From NCBI GenBank assembly GCA_964388085.1, contig CAYLZW010000354.1, positions 1-5,773 on the forward strand: a DNA stretch of 5,773 bases. Direction: 5' to 3'. This DNA is from CAYLZW01 sp964388085. GTDB lineage: Bacteria > Myxococcota > UBA727 > CAYLZW01. Each line of letters begins with the position of its first letter. Positions within the stretch are counted from its first letter, which is position 1. Of the stretch, positions 1 to 5,773 are shown piece after piece. Below the pieces are notes generated by a model. That model was not told the DNA's origin, made no database searches, and worked only from the letters and a program-made list of their open reading frames with translations. The translations under genes were made by a program, and so were the position numbers.

Positions 1-124
1 GGTGCTCCGCTCGCTCGGGCTGACGCGCATCCGCCTGCTCACGAACAACCCCATCCGTCTGACGGCGGCCAAGGGCTTCGGCATCGACATCAAGGCGCGC
101 GTGCCCATCACGCTGGTGGACTGA
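1..124 (+). CDS. ribA: GTP cyclohydrolase II, C-terminal end (partial)
   Basis: The frame beginning at base 2 is open from the window edge to TGA at 122-124 and gives 40 residues. It contains RIRLLTNNP followed by a GFGIDIKARVP segment. This matches the conserved C-terminus of GTP cyclohydrolase II (LLTNNPrKiagLxgyGLeVxeRVP), which opens GTP to the first pyrimidine intermediate of riboflavin synthesis in the cytoplasm. The usual Arg-Lys after NNP is Ile-Arg here, and the tail ends soon after RVPITLVD, so the sequence is somewhat divergent. Finding ribH 84 bp downstream on the same strand supports a riboflavin role. The window does not show whether the N-terminus carries a DHBP synthase (RibB) domain, as in the common RibBA fusion, so the symbol could equally be ribBA. 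Confidence 0.85.
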   Translation, partial: VLRSLGLTRIRLLTNNPIRLTAAKGFGIDIKARVPITLVD

Positions 125-125
125 C

Positions 126-147
126 CCGGCGCGGGCCCGCGTCCCGG
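126..147 (+). other. GC-rich hairpin in the ribA-ribH spacer
   Basis: Two bases after the ribA stop lies a perfect 12-base palindrome, CGCGGGCCCGCG (130-141). It is flanked by CCGG at 126-129 and CCGG at 144-147, which pair across a 2-base bulge (TC, 142-143). In RNA this could fold as CCGG + CGCG, loop GGCC, CGCG, bulge, CCGG. No T-tract follows, so it is not a classical intrinsic terminator. It could be a partial attenuator, an RNA-processing or stability element, or a by-product of high GC. Its position exactly between two riboflavin genes is the reason for listing it. Confidence 0.4.
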
Positions 148-208
148 ACGCCTTGACGACGACAGCGCACGGCGACACACCACCCCGAACACAGGAACCG
201 GAGCGCCG

Positions 209-718
209 ATGGCACGCGATCGCAATGAAGTCAGCAGGAAGGCGCCCGTCGTCGTCGAGGGCGGTCTCGACGCGCGCGGCATGAAGGCGGTGATCATCGC
301 CAGCCGCTTCAACACCTTCATCGTCGAGAAGCTGGTGGACGGCGCCGTCGACGCCCTCATCCGGCACGGCGCCGACGGCGACGCGCAGACCGTGGTCTGG
401 GTGCCCGGCAGTTGGGAGATCCCGCTCGCCGCCCGTCGCCTGGCGAAGAGGGGCGGCGTGGACGCGATCATCTGCGTAGGCGCCGTCATCCGCGGCGGCA
501 CCGCGCACTTCGACTACGTCGCCGGCGAGGTGTCGAAGGGCATCTCACAGGTGGCCATGCAAGAGGACGTGCCCGTGACCATGGGGGTGCTCACGACGGA
601 CAACCTCGAGCAGGCCATCGAGCGCGCCGGCTCCAAGATGGGCAACAAGGGCTTTGAGGCGGCGGTCGCGGCCATCGAGATGGTGAACGTGCTCGCCGCG
701 TTGGGCAAGGAGCGGTGA
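209..718 (+). CDS. ribH: 6,7-dimethyl-8-ribityllumazine synthase
   Basis: Lumazine synthase condenses 5-amino-6-ribitylamino-uracil with 3,4-dihydroxy-2-butanone 4-phosphate, the penultimate riboflavin step, usually as a pentamer or 60-mer shell in the cytoplasm. The 169-residue product has the family's usual size, with a short N-terminal extension of about 20 residues. Visible motifs are the substrate-binding SRFN (32-35), VPGSWEIPLAA (65-75), GAVIRGGTAHFDYVAGE (91-107) with the catalytic His at 100, and GVLTTDNLEQAIERAG (126-141) followed by MGNKG, where Arg139 fits the phosphate-binding Arg. All expected active-site residues are present. The ATG at 209 has GGAG at 200-203 with a 5-base spacer. 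The stop at 716-718 overlaps the first possible nusB start, so ribH and nusB are translationally close. The ribH-nusB pairing is common in bacteria. Confidence 0.97.
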   Translation: MARDRNEVSRKAPVVVEGGLDARGMKAVIIASRFNTFIVEKLVDGAVDALIRHGADGDAQTVVWVPGSWEIPLAARRLAKRGGVDAIICVGAVIRGGTAHFDYVAGEVSKGISQVAMQEDVPVTMGVLTTDNLEQAIERAGSKMGNKGFEAAVAAIEMVNVLAALGKER

Positions 719-720
719 GC

Positions 721-1158
721 GTGGGCGCGCGGAGGAAGGCCCGTGAGATCGGGCTCCAGCTCCTCTACCAGCTCGAGGGAGAGCACGGCGTCCACGAGCT
801 GGCGTCGCTGAACCGCGCCATCGATCGCTTCTTCGATAACTTCGAGGCCCCCATCCGCGCGCAGGACTACGCCGAGCGGCTCGCCCGCGGCTACTTCGAG
901 CACCAACACGAGCTCGACGAGCTCCTGCAGCGTCACAGCCCCCGCTGGAAGCTCGAGCGCATGACCCGCGTCGACCGAAACGTGCTGCGCCTGTCGCTGT
1001 ACGAAGCGCTCTACGAAGGGGTGCCCGCCAAGGTCGTGCTCGACGAGGCCGTCGAGCTCGCCAAGCGCTTCGGCAGCGAGCAGTCGGGCTCCTTCGTCAA
1101 CGGCGTGCTCGACGCCGCCCTCAAGGAGCGCGGCGCTCCCGCGGGCGATCCGGCATGA
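721..1158 (+). CDS. nusB: Transcription antitermination factor NusB
   Basis: NusB binds boxA RNA together with NusE (ribosomal protein S10) and promotes antitermination of rRNA operons. The product is all-helical and of normal length (145 residues from this start). The N-terminal GARRKAREIGLQLLYQLEG matches the RNA-binding family start. The C-terminal half carries MTRVDRNVLRLSLYE, then VPAKVVLDEAVELAKRFG and SGSFVNGVLD, which align well with E. coli NusB (VPYKVAINEAIELAKSFG, FVNGVLD). Two GTG starts are possible, 715 and 721. I prefer 721 because AAGGAG at 707-712 lies 8 bases before it and only 2 bases before 715, and because the resulting MGARR start is typical of the family. The stop overlaps the next gene by ATGA (1155-1158), indicating translational coupling. 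The choice of start changes only two residues. Confidence 0.95.
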   Translation: MGARRKAREIGLQLLYQLEGEHGVHELASLNRAIDRFFDNFEAPIRAQDYAERLARGYFEHQHELDELLQRHSPRWKLERMTRVDRNVLRLSLYEALYEGVPAKVVLDEAVELAKRFGSEQSGSFVNGVLDAALKERGAPAGDPA

Positions 1159-1694
1159 CCAAGACGCAGGAGATCAGCCGCCCGAACCGCCGGGCCAAGG
1201 CGGCGAACGAGGAGCACTCCGAGAAGCAGCGCCAGAGCAGCATGCTGCTCGAGACGCCGGCCCTCGAGGCGTCGCTCGAGTCCATCGACGAGTTGCAGGT
1301 GGACACCATCGCGCTCGGCATGACCACCGACGTGCGCCCGCTCATCGGCGCGGCCGGCTACATCGACTGGCGGCTGTGCGGCCACCTCTCGAGGCTGATG
1401 CAGCGGGGCGTGGTCACCGGCGAGCGCATGGAGAAGGTGCTGTTCCCCACGCTCGGTCGCCTCCCCGCCGCGCGGCTGTTGCTGTTCGGCTGGGGCCCGC
1501 GCGACGGCCTGCTGAACGGCGCCGCTGAGCACCTGCGCTGGACGGCGGAGGTGCTCCTGCAGGTCGACGCCAAGAAGGTCGCCGTCGCCCTGCCCGAGCC
1601 CGCGCGCCCGCTGCTCTCCCTCGTCGACGAGCACCTGAAGACGAAGCTCGGCGATCGGCTGGTCGGCGTGTTCGAGCCCGACGACACGCCGTAA
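1155..1694 (+). CDS. M17 aminopeptidase N-terminal-like domain protein, no catalytic domain
   Basis: This 179-residue protein has a polar, lysine/arginine-rich N-terminus (1-30) with no signal peptide. It is followed by a globular region of about residues 48-175. That region contains TIALGMTTDVRPLIGAAGYIDWRLCG (about 51-76), LSRLMQRGVVTGE (78-90), LFPTLGRLPAARLLLFGWGPRDG (96-118), and KKVAVALPEP. The order 'DVRPL-GAAG-DWRLCG-LSRL' then 'LLLFGWGP' resembles the macro-like N-terminal domain of M17 leucyl aminopeptidases. The M17 catalytic domain, with its NTDAEGR and two-metal motifs, is absent, so peptidase activity is not expected. The ATG overlaps the nusB stop (ATGA), which fits co-translation, although the Shine-Dalgarno sequence is weak. 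Met30 is a possible internal start. The role is unknown; a ligand-binding or regulatory role is only a guess. The family call rests on remembered motif resemblance. Confidence 0.7.
   Translation: MTKTQEISRPNRRAKAANEEHSEKQRQSSMLLETPALEASLESIDELQVDTIALGMTTDVRPLIGAAGYIDWRLCGHLSRLMQRGVVTGERMEKVLFPTLGRLPAARLLLFGWGPRDGLLNGAAEHLRWTAEVLLQVDAKKVAVALPEPARPLLSLVDEHLKTKLGDRLVGVFEPDDTP
1664..1691. terminator. Inverted repeat at convergent gene ends, possible terminator
   Basis: CGGCGTGT (1664-1671) and ACACGCCG (1684-1691) are perfect 8-base inverted copies separated by 12 bases. Within the loop, TCG (1672-1674) can also pair with CGA (1679-1681), leaving a 2-base bulge and an AGCC tetraloop. The structure covers the last codons of the M17-like gene, just before its stop, and lies about 20 bp beyond the stop of the oppositely oriented glycosylase gene. 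Convergent units often share such a hairpin. No U-tract follows on either strand, so it may act as a 3' end-stabilising or Rho-assisted structure rather than an intrinsic terminator. Confidence 0.4.
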
Positions 1695-1709
1695 CGGACG
1701 CCCCGGCGC

Positions 1710-2546
1710 TCAGGACGTCGGCTCTTTGCCGAGGCGCTTCATCACCTGCTGCAGGTCGCTCCAGGCCTCTCGCTTCTTGCCTGGCTCTCGCAGCAGGTAC
1801 GCCGGGTGGAACGTCGGCAGGAGCGGGATGCCCTGGTACTCCGCCCAGCGCCCGCGCAGGCGGCTGATGGGAGCGTCGCGCCCGAGCAGCGTCTGCGCCG
1901 CGTGCCGGCCGAGCGCCACGATGACCTTCGGCCGCACGACGGCGAGCTGGGCCACCAGGAAGCGCTCGCAGGCCTCAACCTCGTCACGCTCGGGATCGCG
2001 GTTGTTCGGCGGCCGACACTTGACGACGTTGCAGATGTACACGTCGTCACGCGTGAGCTGCATGGCCTCGATCATCTTGGTCAAGAGCTGGCCCGCCTTG
2101 CCCACGAAGGGGACGCCCTGTCGGTCCTCATCGCCCCCCGGACCTTCGCCGACGAAGACGAGGTCCGCGTCCGGGTTGCCGGCGCCGAACACGATCTTGC
2201 TGCGGCCGCGGTGCAGCTTGCAGCGCCGGCAGTCGCCGAGGATCTCCCGCTGCAGCCGCTCGAGCTTCTCCGCCGCGCTGACAGGGCTCGCGAGCAGCTC
2301 ACGAATGGCGTCGCCCGGGTCGGCCGCGGCCGGCTCGACGATGGGCAACGCGGACGGCGCCGGCGGGCGCGGCGACAGGGGCGCGGCCGGCGGAGAGGCG
2401 GCGACAGCGGGCGTGGGCGCGCGCTGCGGCTTCGGCCGCGGGATCCAAGGCACGCCGCCCGCCTGCAGCACTTCGAGCTCACCGGTCAGCGTGCGCGCGA
2501 GCAGCGCGATGGCGGCGTCGAGATCCTCACGCTCGGGTGCGCTCAC
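1710..2546 (-). CDS. Family 4 uracil-DNA glycosylase (iron-sulfur type)
   Basis: The product removes uracil, formed by cytosine deamination, from DNA and starts base-excision repair. In its 278 residues, about 1-30 form a short helix-like segment. About 38-80 are an Ala/Pro-rich low-complexity linker, and the catalytic domain spans about 90-272. Four cysteines match the 4Fe-4S cluster pattern: C106-x2-C109, then C177 and C193. Motif 1 is GEGPGGDEDRQGVPFVGKAG (133-152) and motif 2 is HPAYLLREP (247-255). Both are typical of family 4, also annotated as 'phage SPO1 DNA polymerase-related' domains. The GTG at 2546 is chosen because GGGAGG lies 4 bases upstream and GTGA overlaps the stop of the preceding membrane-protein gene. 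The frame stays open far upstream, but that extension is antisense to other genes. The stop lies 15 bp from the stop of the convergent M17-like gene. Confidence 0.93.
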   Translation of the reverse strand: MSAPEREDLDAAIALLARTLTGELEVLQAGGVPWIPRPKPQRAPTPAVAASPPAAPLSPRPPAPSALPIVEPAAADPGDAIRELLASPVSAAEKLERLQREILGDCRRCKLHRGRSKIVFGAGNPDADLVFVGEGPGGDEDRQGVPFVGKAGQLLTKMIEAMQLTRDDVYICNVVKCRPPNNRDPERDEVEACERFLVAQLAVVRPKVIVALGRHAAQTLLGRDAPISRLRGRWAEYQGIPLLPTFHPAYLLREPGKKREAWSDLQQVMKRLGKEPTS

Positions 2547-2845
2547 GGCGCCTCCCGCTCGTCGCCGCCGAGGGGCTGCTCGTCCGCGAGCACGCGCGTG
2601 TCGACGTCGCTGAAGGCGCTGTACAGCGAGCGCGCGACGACGGCGGCGCCGACGCTGCCGAGGATGAGCGGCACGAGCAGGAGCGCCGGCCGCGCCTCGA
2701 GGTCGAGCAGGGCGTAAGCGACCGCCGCGAGCGCCAGCAGCAGCACCCCAACGGCGACCAGGTTCCTGATCACGCGGCGGTGGTGCGCGGCCATGTCGGC
2801 CTTCAACGCGCGTAGCTCTTCGAAGTCGTCGTCGCTGGCGGTCAT
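2543..2845 (-). CDS. Small two-helix membrane protein, function unknown
   Basis: I do not recognise this 100-residue protein. It starts with an acidic stretch (MTASDDDFEELRALKADM), then HHRR at 21-24. Two hydrophobic segments follow at about 26-47 (rich in V, A and L) and 53-71, joined by a short DLEAR turn, and the tail is polar and acidic (75-100). The positive charges before helix 1 and after helix 2 suggest that both termini are cytoplasmic. No signal-peptide cleavage site is obvious. The TGA overlaps the glycosylase GTG start by 4 bp (GTGA), so the two are probably translated from one mRNA. No strong Shine-Dalgarno sequence precedes its ATG; only AGGA about 10 bases upstream is visible. 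The reading frame is supported by the coupling, the coherent membrane topology and the strand layout. No link to DNA repair can be read from the sequence itself. Confidence 0.75.
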   Translation of the reverse strand: MTASDDDFEELRALKADMAAHHRRVIRNLVAVGVLLLALAAVAYALLDLEARPALLLVPLILGSVGAAVVARSLYSAFSDVDTRVLADEQPLGGDEREAP

Positions 2846-2893
2846 CTGAGGAGGGTCCTAGCGCGCACGGGGTCGTTCTGCATCCCGCTTGCG

Positions 2894-2923
2894 TTGACGG
2901 GCCATTGAGGTCGGCGCTACCGT
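2894..2923 (+). promoter_or_regulatory. Candidate sigma-70-type promoter for the sigma region 4-like gene
   Basis: TTGACG (2894-2899) is followed after 18 bases by TACCGT (2918-2923). The -35 box matches the consensus at five of six positions. The -10 box is weak but keeps the key first T, the A and the last T. It lies in the 127-bp divergent spacer, about 50 bp before the TTG start at 2973, which is a sensible distance. No comparable element was seen for the opposite strand. Confidence 0.4.
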
Positions 2924-2972
2924 CGCACGGCGAGGAGCCCGGCCGAGCAGGTCGGGTTCGGCGGAGGCCTGG

Positions 2973-3542
<570 letters not shown>

Positions 3543-3547
3543 CGCCT

Positions 3548-3575
3548 TCGCTGGCTGAGGAGCCCTCGCAAGCGA
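3548..3575 (+). terminator. Possible bulged hairpin after the sigma region 4-like gene
   Basis: Six bases after the stop, TCGCT-GGCT (3548-3556) can pair with AGCC (3561-3564) across a GAGG tetraloop. After a 6-base bulge it can also pair with AGCGA (3571-3575). This gives a 9-bp interrupted stem, with no T-run after it. It is a weak candidate for a 3'-end structure separating this gene from purH. The rest of the spacer to 3686 shows only short 4-bp GC repeats and no clear promoter; TTGATT at 3652-3657 lacks a convincing -10 partner. Confidence 0.25.
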
Positions 3576-3686
3576 CGCTCGCGCGCCTGTGCGTCGGTCT
3601 CGTCGTCGTGGATCGGGGGCCCTTGCCCGCGCGAGCGCTCCGCGAATTGGGTTGATTCTCGGCCGGACGGATGCCACCTCCCCAGG

Positions 3687-5297
3687 ATGAGCAACGTCCC
3701 GGACATCATCCCCATCCGCCGCGCCCTCCTCTCCGTCTTCGACAAGTCCGGCGTCGTCGAGCTCGCGCGCGCGCTGCAAGCGCAGGGCGCCGAGATCCTC
3801 TCGACGGGCGGTACCGCGCGGCTGCTGAAGGAGAGCGGCGTCGAGATCATCGAGGTGGGCCAGCACACGGGCTTCCCCGAGATGATGGACGGGCGGGTGA
3901 AGACGCTCCACCCCCGCATCCACGGCGGCCTGCTCGCGCGGCGGGACGTGGAGAGCCACCTCGCGGCCATGCGCGAGCATGACATCCCGCCCATCGACCT
4001 CGTGGCGGTGAACCTCTACCCCTTCGAGCAGGTGGCCGCGAAGTCCGACGCGAGCTGGGCGGAGCTCATCGAGAACATCGACATCGGCGGCCCCTCGATG
4101 CTGCGCTCGGCGGCGAAGAACCACGACGCCGTGACCGTGCTGTGTGATCCGACCGACTACGCGGCCGTCATCGGCGCCGTCGGCGAGCGTGGCGGGACGA
4201 CGAGGGCCGAACGACGCCGGCTGGCGCTGAAGGTCTACGCGCGCACCGCGGCCTACGACGCCGCCATCGCGGGGACGCTCGCCGAGCGCGAGCCCCAGCG
4301 CGAGCGCTCGGCGGACGAGCCCGAGAGCGCCGCGCCGACGCTGGTGCTCTCGGGCCGCCTCGTGAGGACGCTGCGCTACGGCGAGAACCCACACCAGGCG
4401 GCGGCCGTGTACGCGAGCGGGCTCGACGCGCTCGATCTCGCCGGCACCGATCCGCTGCAGGGGAAAGAGCTCTCCTACAACAACCTGCTCGACGCCGACG
4501 CTGACATCTTCTCGCTGCGCTGCTTGCTCGACGACGTCGAGACCGGCACCGGAGCGGTGGTCATCAAGCACGGCACCCCCTGCGGCGCCGCGCGCTCCAC
4601 GAGCCTGAGCGACGCCTGGCAGCTCGCGCTCGCGGGCGATCCCCTGAGCGCCTTCGGCGGCATCGTCGCGCTCGGCAGCGAGGTGGACGAGGAGGCCGCC
4701 CGAGCCCTGGCCGGCGTCTTCCTCGAGGTCGTGCTCGCCCCCGGCTTCTCGGACGGCGCGCGCGCGGTGTTCGAGAAGAAGAAGAACCTCCGCCTGCTGG
4801 CGCTGCCGACGCTGCGGAGCGCGCCCCTGCCCCGGCACCAGCTGCGCAGCGTCCCCGGCGGCTTCCTGCGGCAGGACCACGATCGCGCGCTGACGTCGCT
4901 GAAGAGCGCCAAGGTGGTGACGAAGCGTCAGCCCAGCGCGGAGGAGTGGGCCGGCCTCGACGTCGCGTTCCGGCTCTGCGCCGCGGTGCGCAGCAACGCC
5001 ATCACGCTCGCGCGCGGGGAGCAGCTCATCGGCGCGGGCGGCGGCCAGACGAGCCGCGTCGACGCGGTGCGCATCGCCATCGAGAAGGCCCTGACGCACG
5101 AGCACGTGGTGCGAGGCGCCGCGCTCGGCTCGGACGCGTTCTTTCCGTTCCCCGACGGCGTGGAGGAGGCCGCCAAGGCGGGCGTCACCGCGGTTGCCCA
5201 GCCCGGCGGATCCAAGAAGGACGCTGACGTCATCGCCGCCGCCGACGCCGCCGGCGTGACCATGGTGTTCACGGGCGAGCGCCACTTCCGGCACTGA
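3687..5297 (+). CDS. purH: Bifunctional AICAR formyltransferase / IMP cyclohydrolase
   Basis: PurH carries out the last two steps of de novo purine synthesis, formylating AICAR with 10-formyl-THF and then closing the ring to IMP. The 536-residue length is normal (E. coli 529). The MGS-like IMP cyclohydrolase domain (about 10-200) shows RRALLSVFDKSG, LSTGGTARLLKESG (38-51), MDGRVKTLHPRIHGGLLARR (67-86), NLYPFE (109-114) and ENIDIGGPSMLRSAAKNH (129-146). The transformylase domain (about 220-536) shows LRYGENPHQAA (229-239), GKELSYNNLLDADAD (259-273), VIKHGTPCGAA (292-302) with the catalytic Lys-His at 294-295, DPLSAFGGIVA, AVRSNAITLA, SDAFFPFPDG and the terminal ERHFRH. A charged, low-complexity linker lies at about 198-216. 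The start at 3687 is the only in-frame start before the conserved IRRALLS. It has no proper Shine-Dalgarno sequence, since AGG abuts the ATG. It appears to be complete, intact and functional. Confidence 0.98.
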   Translation: MSNVPDIIPIRRALLSVFDKSGVVELARALQAQGAEILSTGGTARLLKESGVEIIEVGQHTGFPEMMDGRVKTLHPRIHGGLLARRDVESHLAAMREHDIPPIDLVAVNLYPFEQVAAKSDASWAELIENIDIGGPSMLRSAAKNHDAVTVLCDPTDYAAVIGAVGERGGTTRAERRRLALKVYARTAAYDAAIAGTLAEREPQRERSADEPESAAPTLVLSGRLVRTLRYGENPHQAAAVYASGLDALDLAGTDPLQGKELSYNNLLDADADIFSLRCLLDDVETGTGAVVIKHGTPCGAARSTSLSDAWQLALAGDPLSAFGGIVALGSEVDEEAARALAGVFLEVVLAPGFSDGARAVFEKKKNLRLLALPTLRSAPLPRHQLRSVPGGFLRQDHDRALTSLKSAKVVTKRQPSAEEWAGLDVAFRLCAAVRSNAITLARGEQLIGAGGGQTSRVDAVRIAIEKALTHEHVVRGAALGSDAFFPFPDGVEEAAKAGVTAVAQPGGSKKDADVIAAADAAGVTMVFTGERHFRH

Positions 5298-5382
5298 GCT
5301 CGGCCGCGATGGATGGCGCAGTGCGGCATTTCAACGACGACGAGCAGCGCCGCGCAAGCGACGCGTGCGGAGCGCAGCGAGA

Positions 5383-5411
5383 TGGACGTGAGCACCATGG
5401 AGGACTATCTC
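5383..5411 (+). promoter_or_regulatory. Candidate promoter for the glutamate dehydrogenase gene
   Basis: TGGACG (5383-5388) and TATCTC (5406-5411) are separated by 17 bases. They match four and three positions of the sigma-70 boxes. The -10 part lies in an AT-richer patch (ACTATCTCTTTGG), which stands out in this GC-rich window. Transcription starting near 5418 would give a leader of about 37 bases before the ATG at 5455. The match is modest, and a short open frame overlaps the same bases. Confidence 0.3.
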
Positions 5412-5454
5412 TTTGGTCCCGTCGCGACCTTTTGTCGGCGGATGCGGTGACGAA

Positions 5455-5773
5455 ATGAATCCCTTCGAGGCCACAAACCTCTATTTCGGTCGCGCGGCGC
5501 ACATCATGACCCTCGGCACGCGCATCGAGCGCCTGCTCGAGACCCCCGCGCGTGAGGTGCGCGTCGCCGTCTCCGTCGAGATGGACAACGGCGAGCTGCA
5601 GACCTTCCTCGGCTACCGTGTGCAGCACGACAACAGTCGCGGTCCGTTCAAGGGCGGCCTGCGCTTTCACCCGCACGTCGATCCCGACGAGGTGAAGTCG
5701 CTGGCGTCGCTCATGACCTGGAAGACCGCCGTCATCGACGTGCCCTTCGGCGGCGCCAAGGGCGGCATCACCG
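5455..5773 (+). CDS. Glutamate dehydrogenase (Glu/Leu/Phe/Val family), N-terminal part
   Basis: The frame opens at ATG 5455 and remains open to the window end (106 codons), so the gene is cut by the window and not itself truncated. The product begins MNPFEATNLYFGRAAHIM and carries VRVAVSVEMDNGELQTFLGY, then RGPFKGGLRFHP (62-73) and MTWKTAVIDVPFGGAKGG (87-104). The three lysines K66, K90 and K102 reproduce the spacing of the glutamate-binding and catalytic lysines of hexameric glutamate dehydrogenases (K89, K113 and K125 in the Clostridium symbiosum enzyme). The expected reaction is reversible oxidative deamination of glutamate to 2-oxoglutarate and ammonia with NAD(P). Coenzyme specificity lies in the missing C-terminal Rossmann domain. 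A leucine or phenylalanine dehydrogenase is less likely given the RGPFKGGLRFHP and DVPFGGAKGG signatures. The Shine-Dalgarno sequence is weak (GGTGA at 5446-5450). Separated from purH by 157 bp, it is probably transcribed on its own. Confidence 0.93.
   Translation, partial: MNPFEATNLYFGRAAHIMTLGTRIERLLETPAREVRVAVSVEMDNGELQTFLGYRVQHDNSRGPFKGGLRFHPHVDPDEVKSLASLMTWKTAVIDVPFGGAKGGIT

Noticed and set aside
153..181. TTGACG at 153-158 as a possible ribH promoter.
   Set aside because: The bases at the right distance (CACACC or neighbours) do not resemble a -10 box, so the site is unsupported.
1125..1139. A 7-base inverted repeat (GGAGCGC/GCGCTCC) near the end of nusB, before the M17-like start.
   Set aside because: The centre is a single base, so only about 5 pairs could form with a real loop. 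The stretch codes for an ordinary NusB tail, and such GC repeats are expected by chance here.
209..1158. The ribH-nusB linkage as a novel arrangement.
   Set aside because: Adjacent ribH and nusB are widespread in bacteria, so this pairing is expected.
2848..2854. GAGGAGG, a strong Shine-Dalgarno-like sequence on the plus strand next to the start of the membrane-protein gene.
   Set aside because: It lies on the wrong strand for that gene. On the plus strand no start codon follows at a suitable distance, and a TAG follows shortly after.
3617..3640. Short palindromes (GGGC/GCCC with a CCTT loop, GAGCGCTC) in the spacer before purH, considered as a riboswitch or PurR-like operator.
   Set aside because: The stems are only 4 bp, and no conserved purine riboswitch core or recognisable operator consensus could be seen.
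3671..3982. A plus-strand frame starting at ATG 3671, 16 bases before purH, in another frame.
   Set aside because: The translation is Pro/Arg/His-rich with no domain and lies entirely within the first part of purH. It is a shadow frame.

Overview
This 5.8 kb window comes from a very GC-rich bacterial chromosome. Codons end overwhelmingly in G or C, and long spurious open frames run antisense to real genes. Gene content is housekeeping: riboflavin synthesis, transcription antitermination, base-excision repair, purine synthesis and glutamate metabolism. No mobile element, tRNA, rRNA, CRISPR array or phage gene was seen. The protein flavour suggests a myxobacterium-like member of Myxococcota/Deltaproteobacteria. 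The main clues are a NusB beginning MGARRKAREIG, a solitary M17 N-terminal-like domain and a small cysteine-containing protein with a sigma region 4-like helix-turn-helix. That placement is inference.

Left part, plus strand (1-1694): the last 40 codons of a GTP cyclohydrolase II (RibA or the RibA half of RibBA), then ribH (lumazine synthase), nusB, and a 179-residue protein resembling the non-catalytic N-terminal domain of M17 leucyl aminopeptidases. ribH/nusB and nusB/M17-like join with no gap or overlapping start and stop codons, so these genes probably form one transcription unit. A GC-rich hairpin lies just after the ribA stop. A perfect 8-bp inverted repeat lies at the end of the M17-like gene.

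Middle part, minus strand (2845-1710): a small two-helix membrane protein followed, with a 4-bp GTGA overlap, by a family 4 (iron-sulfur) uracil-DNA glycosylase. This pair converges on the riboflavin/nusB unit, with only 15 bp between the stop codons.

Right part, plus strand (2846-5773): a 127-bp divergent intergenic region with a plausible promoter, the sigma region 4-like protein (TTG start), a 144-bp spacer, complete purH (AICAR transformylase/IMP cyclohydrolase), a 157-bp spacer, and the first 106 codons of a glutamate dehydrogenase that runs off the window.

I found no clearly new multi-gene system. The most interesting item is the small sigma region 4-like protein with four conserved-looking cysteines. 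Next are the orphan M17 N-terminal domain embedded in the rib-nusB unit and the membrane protein coupled to the glycosylase.
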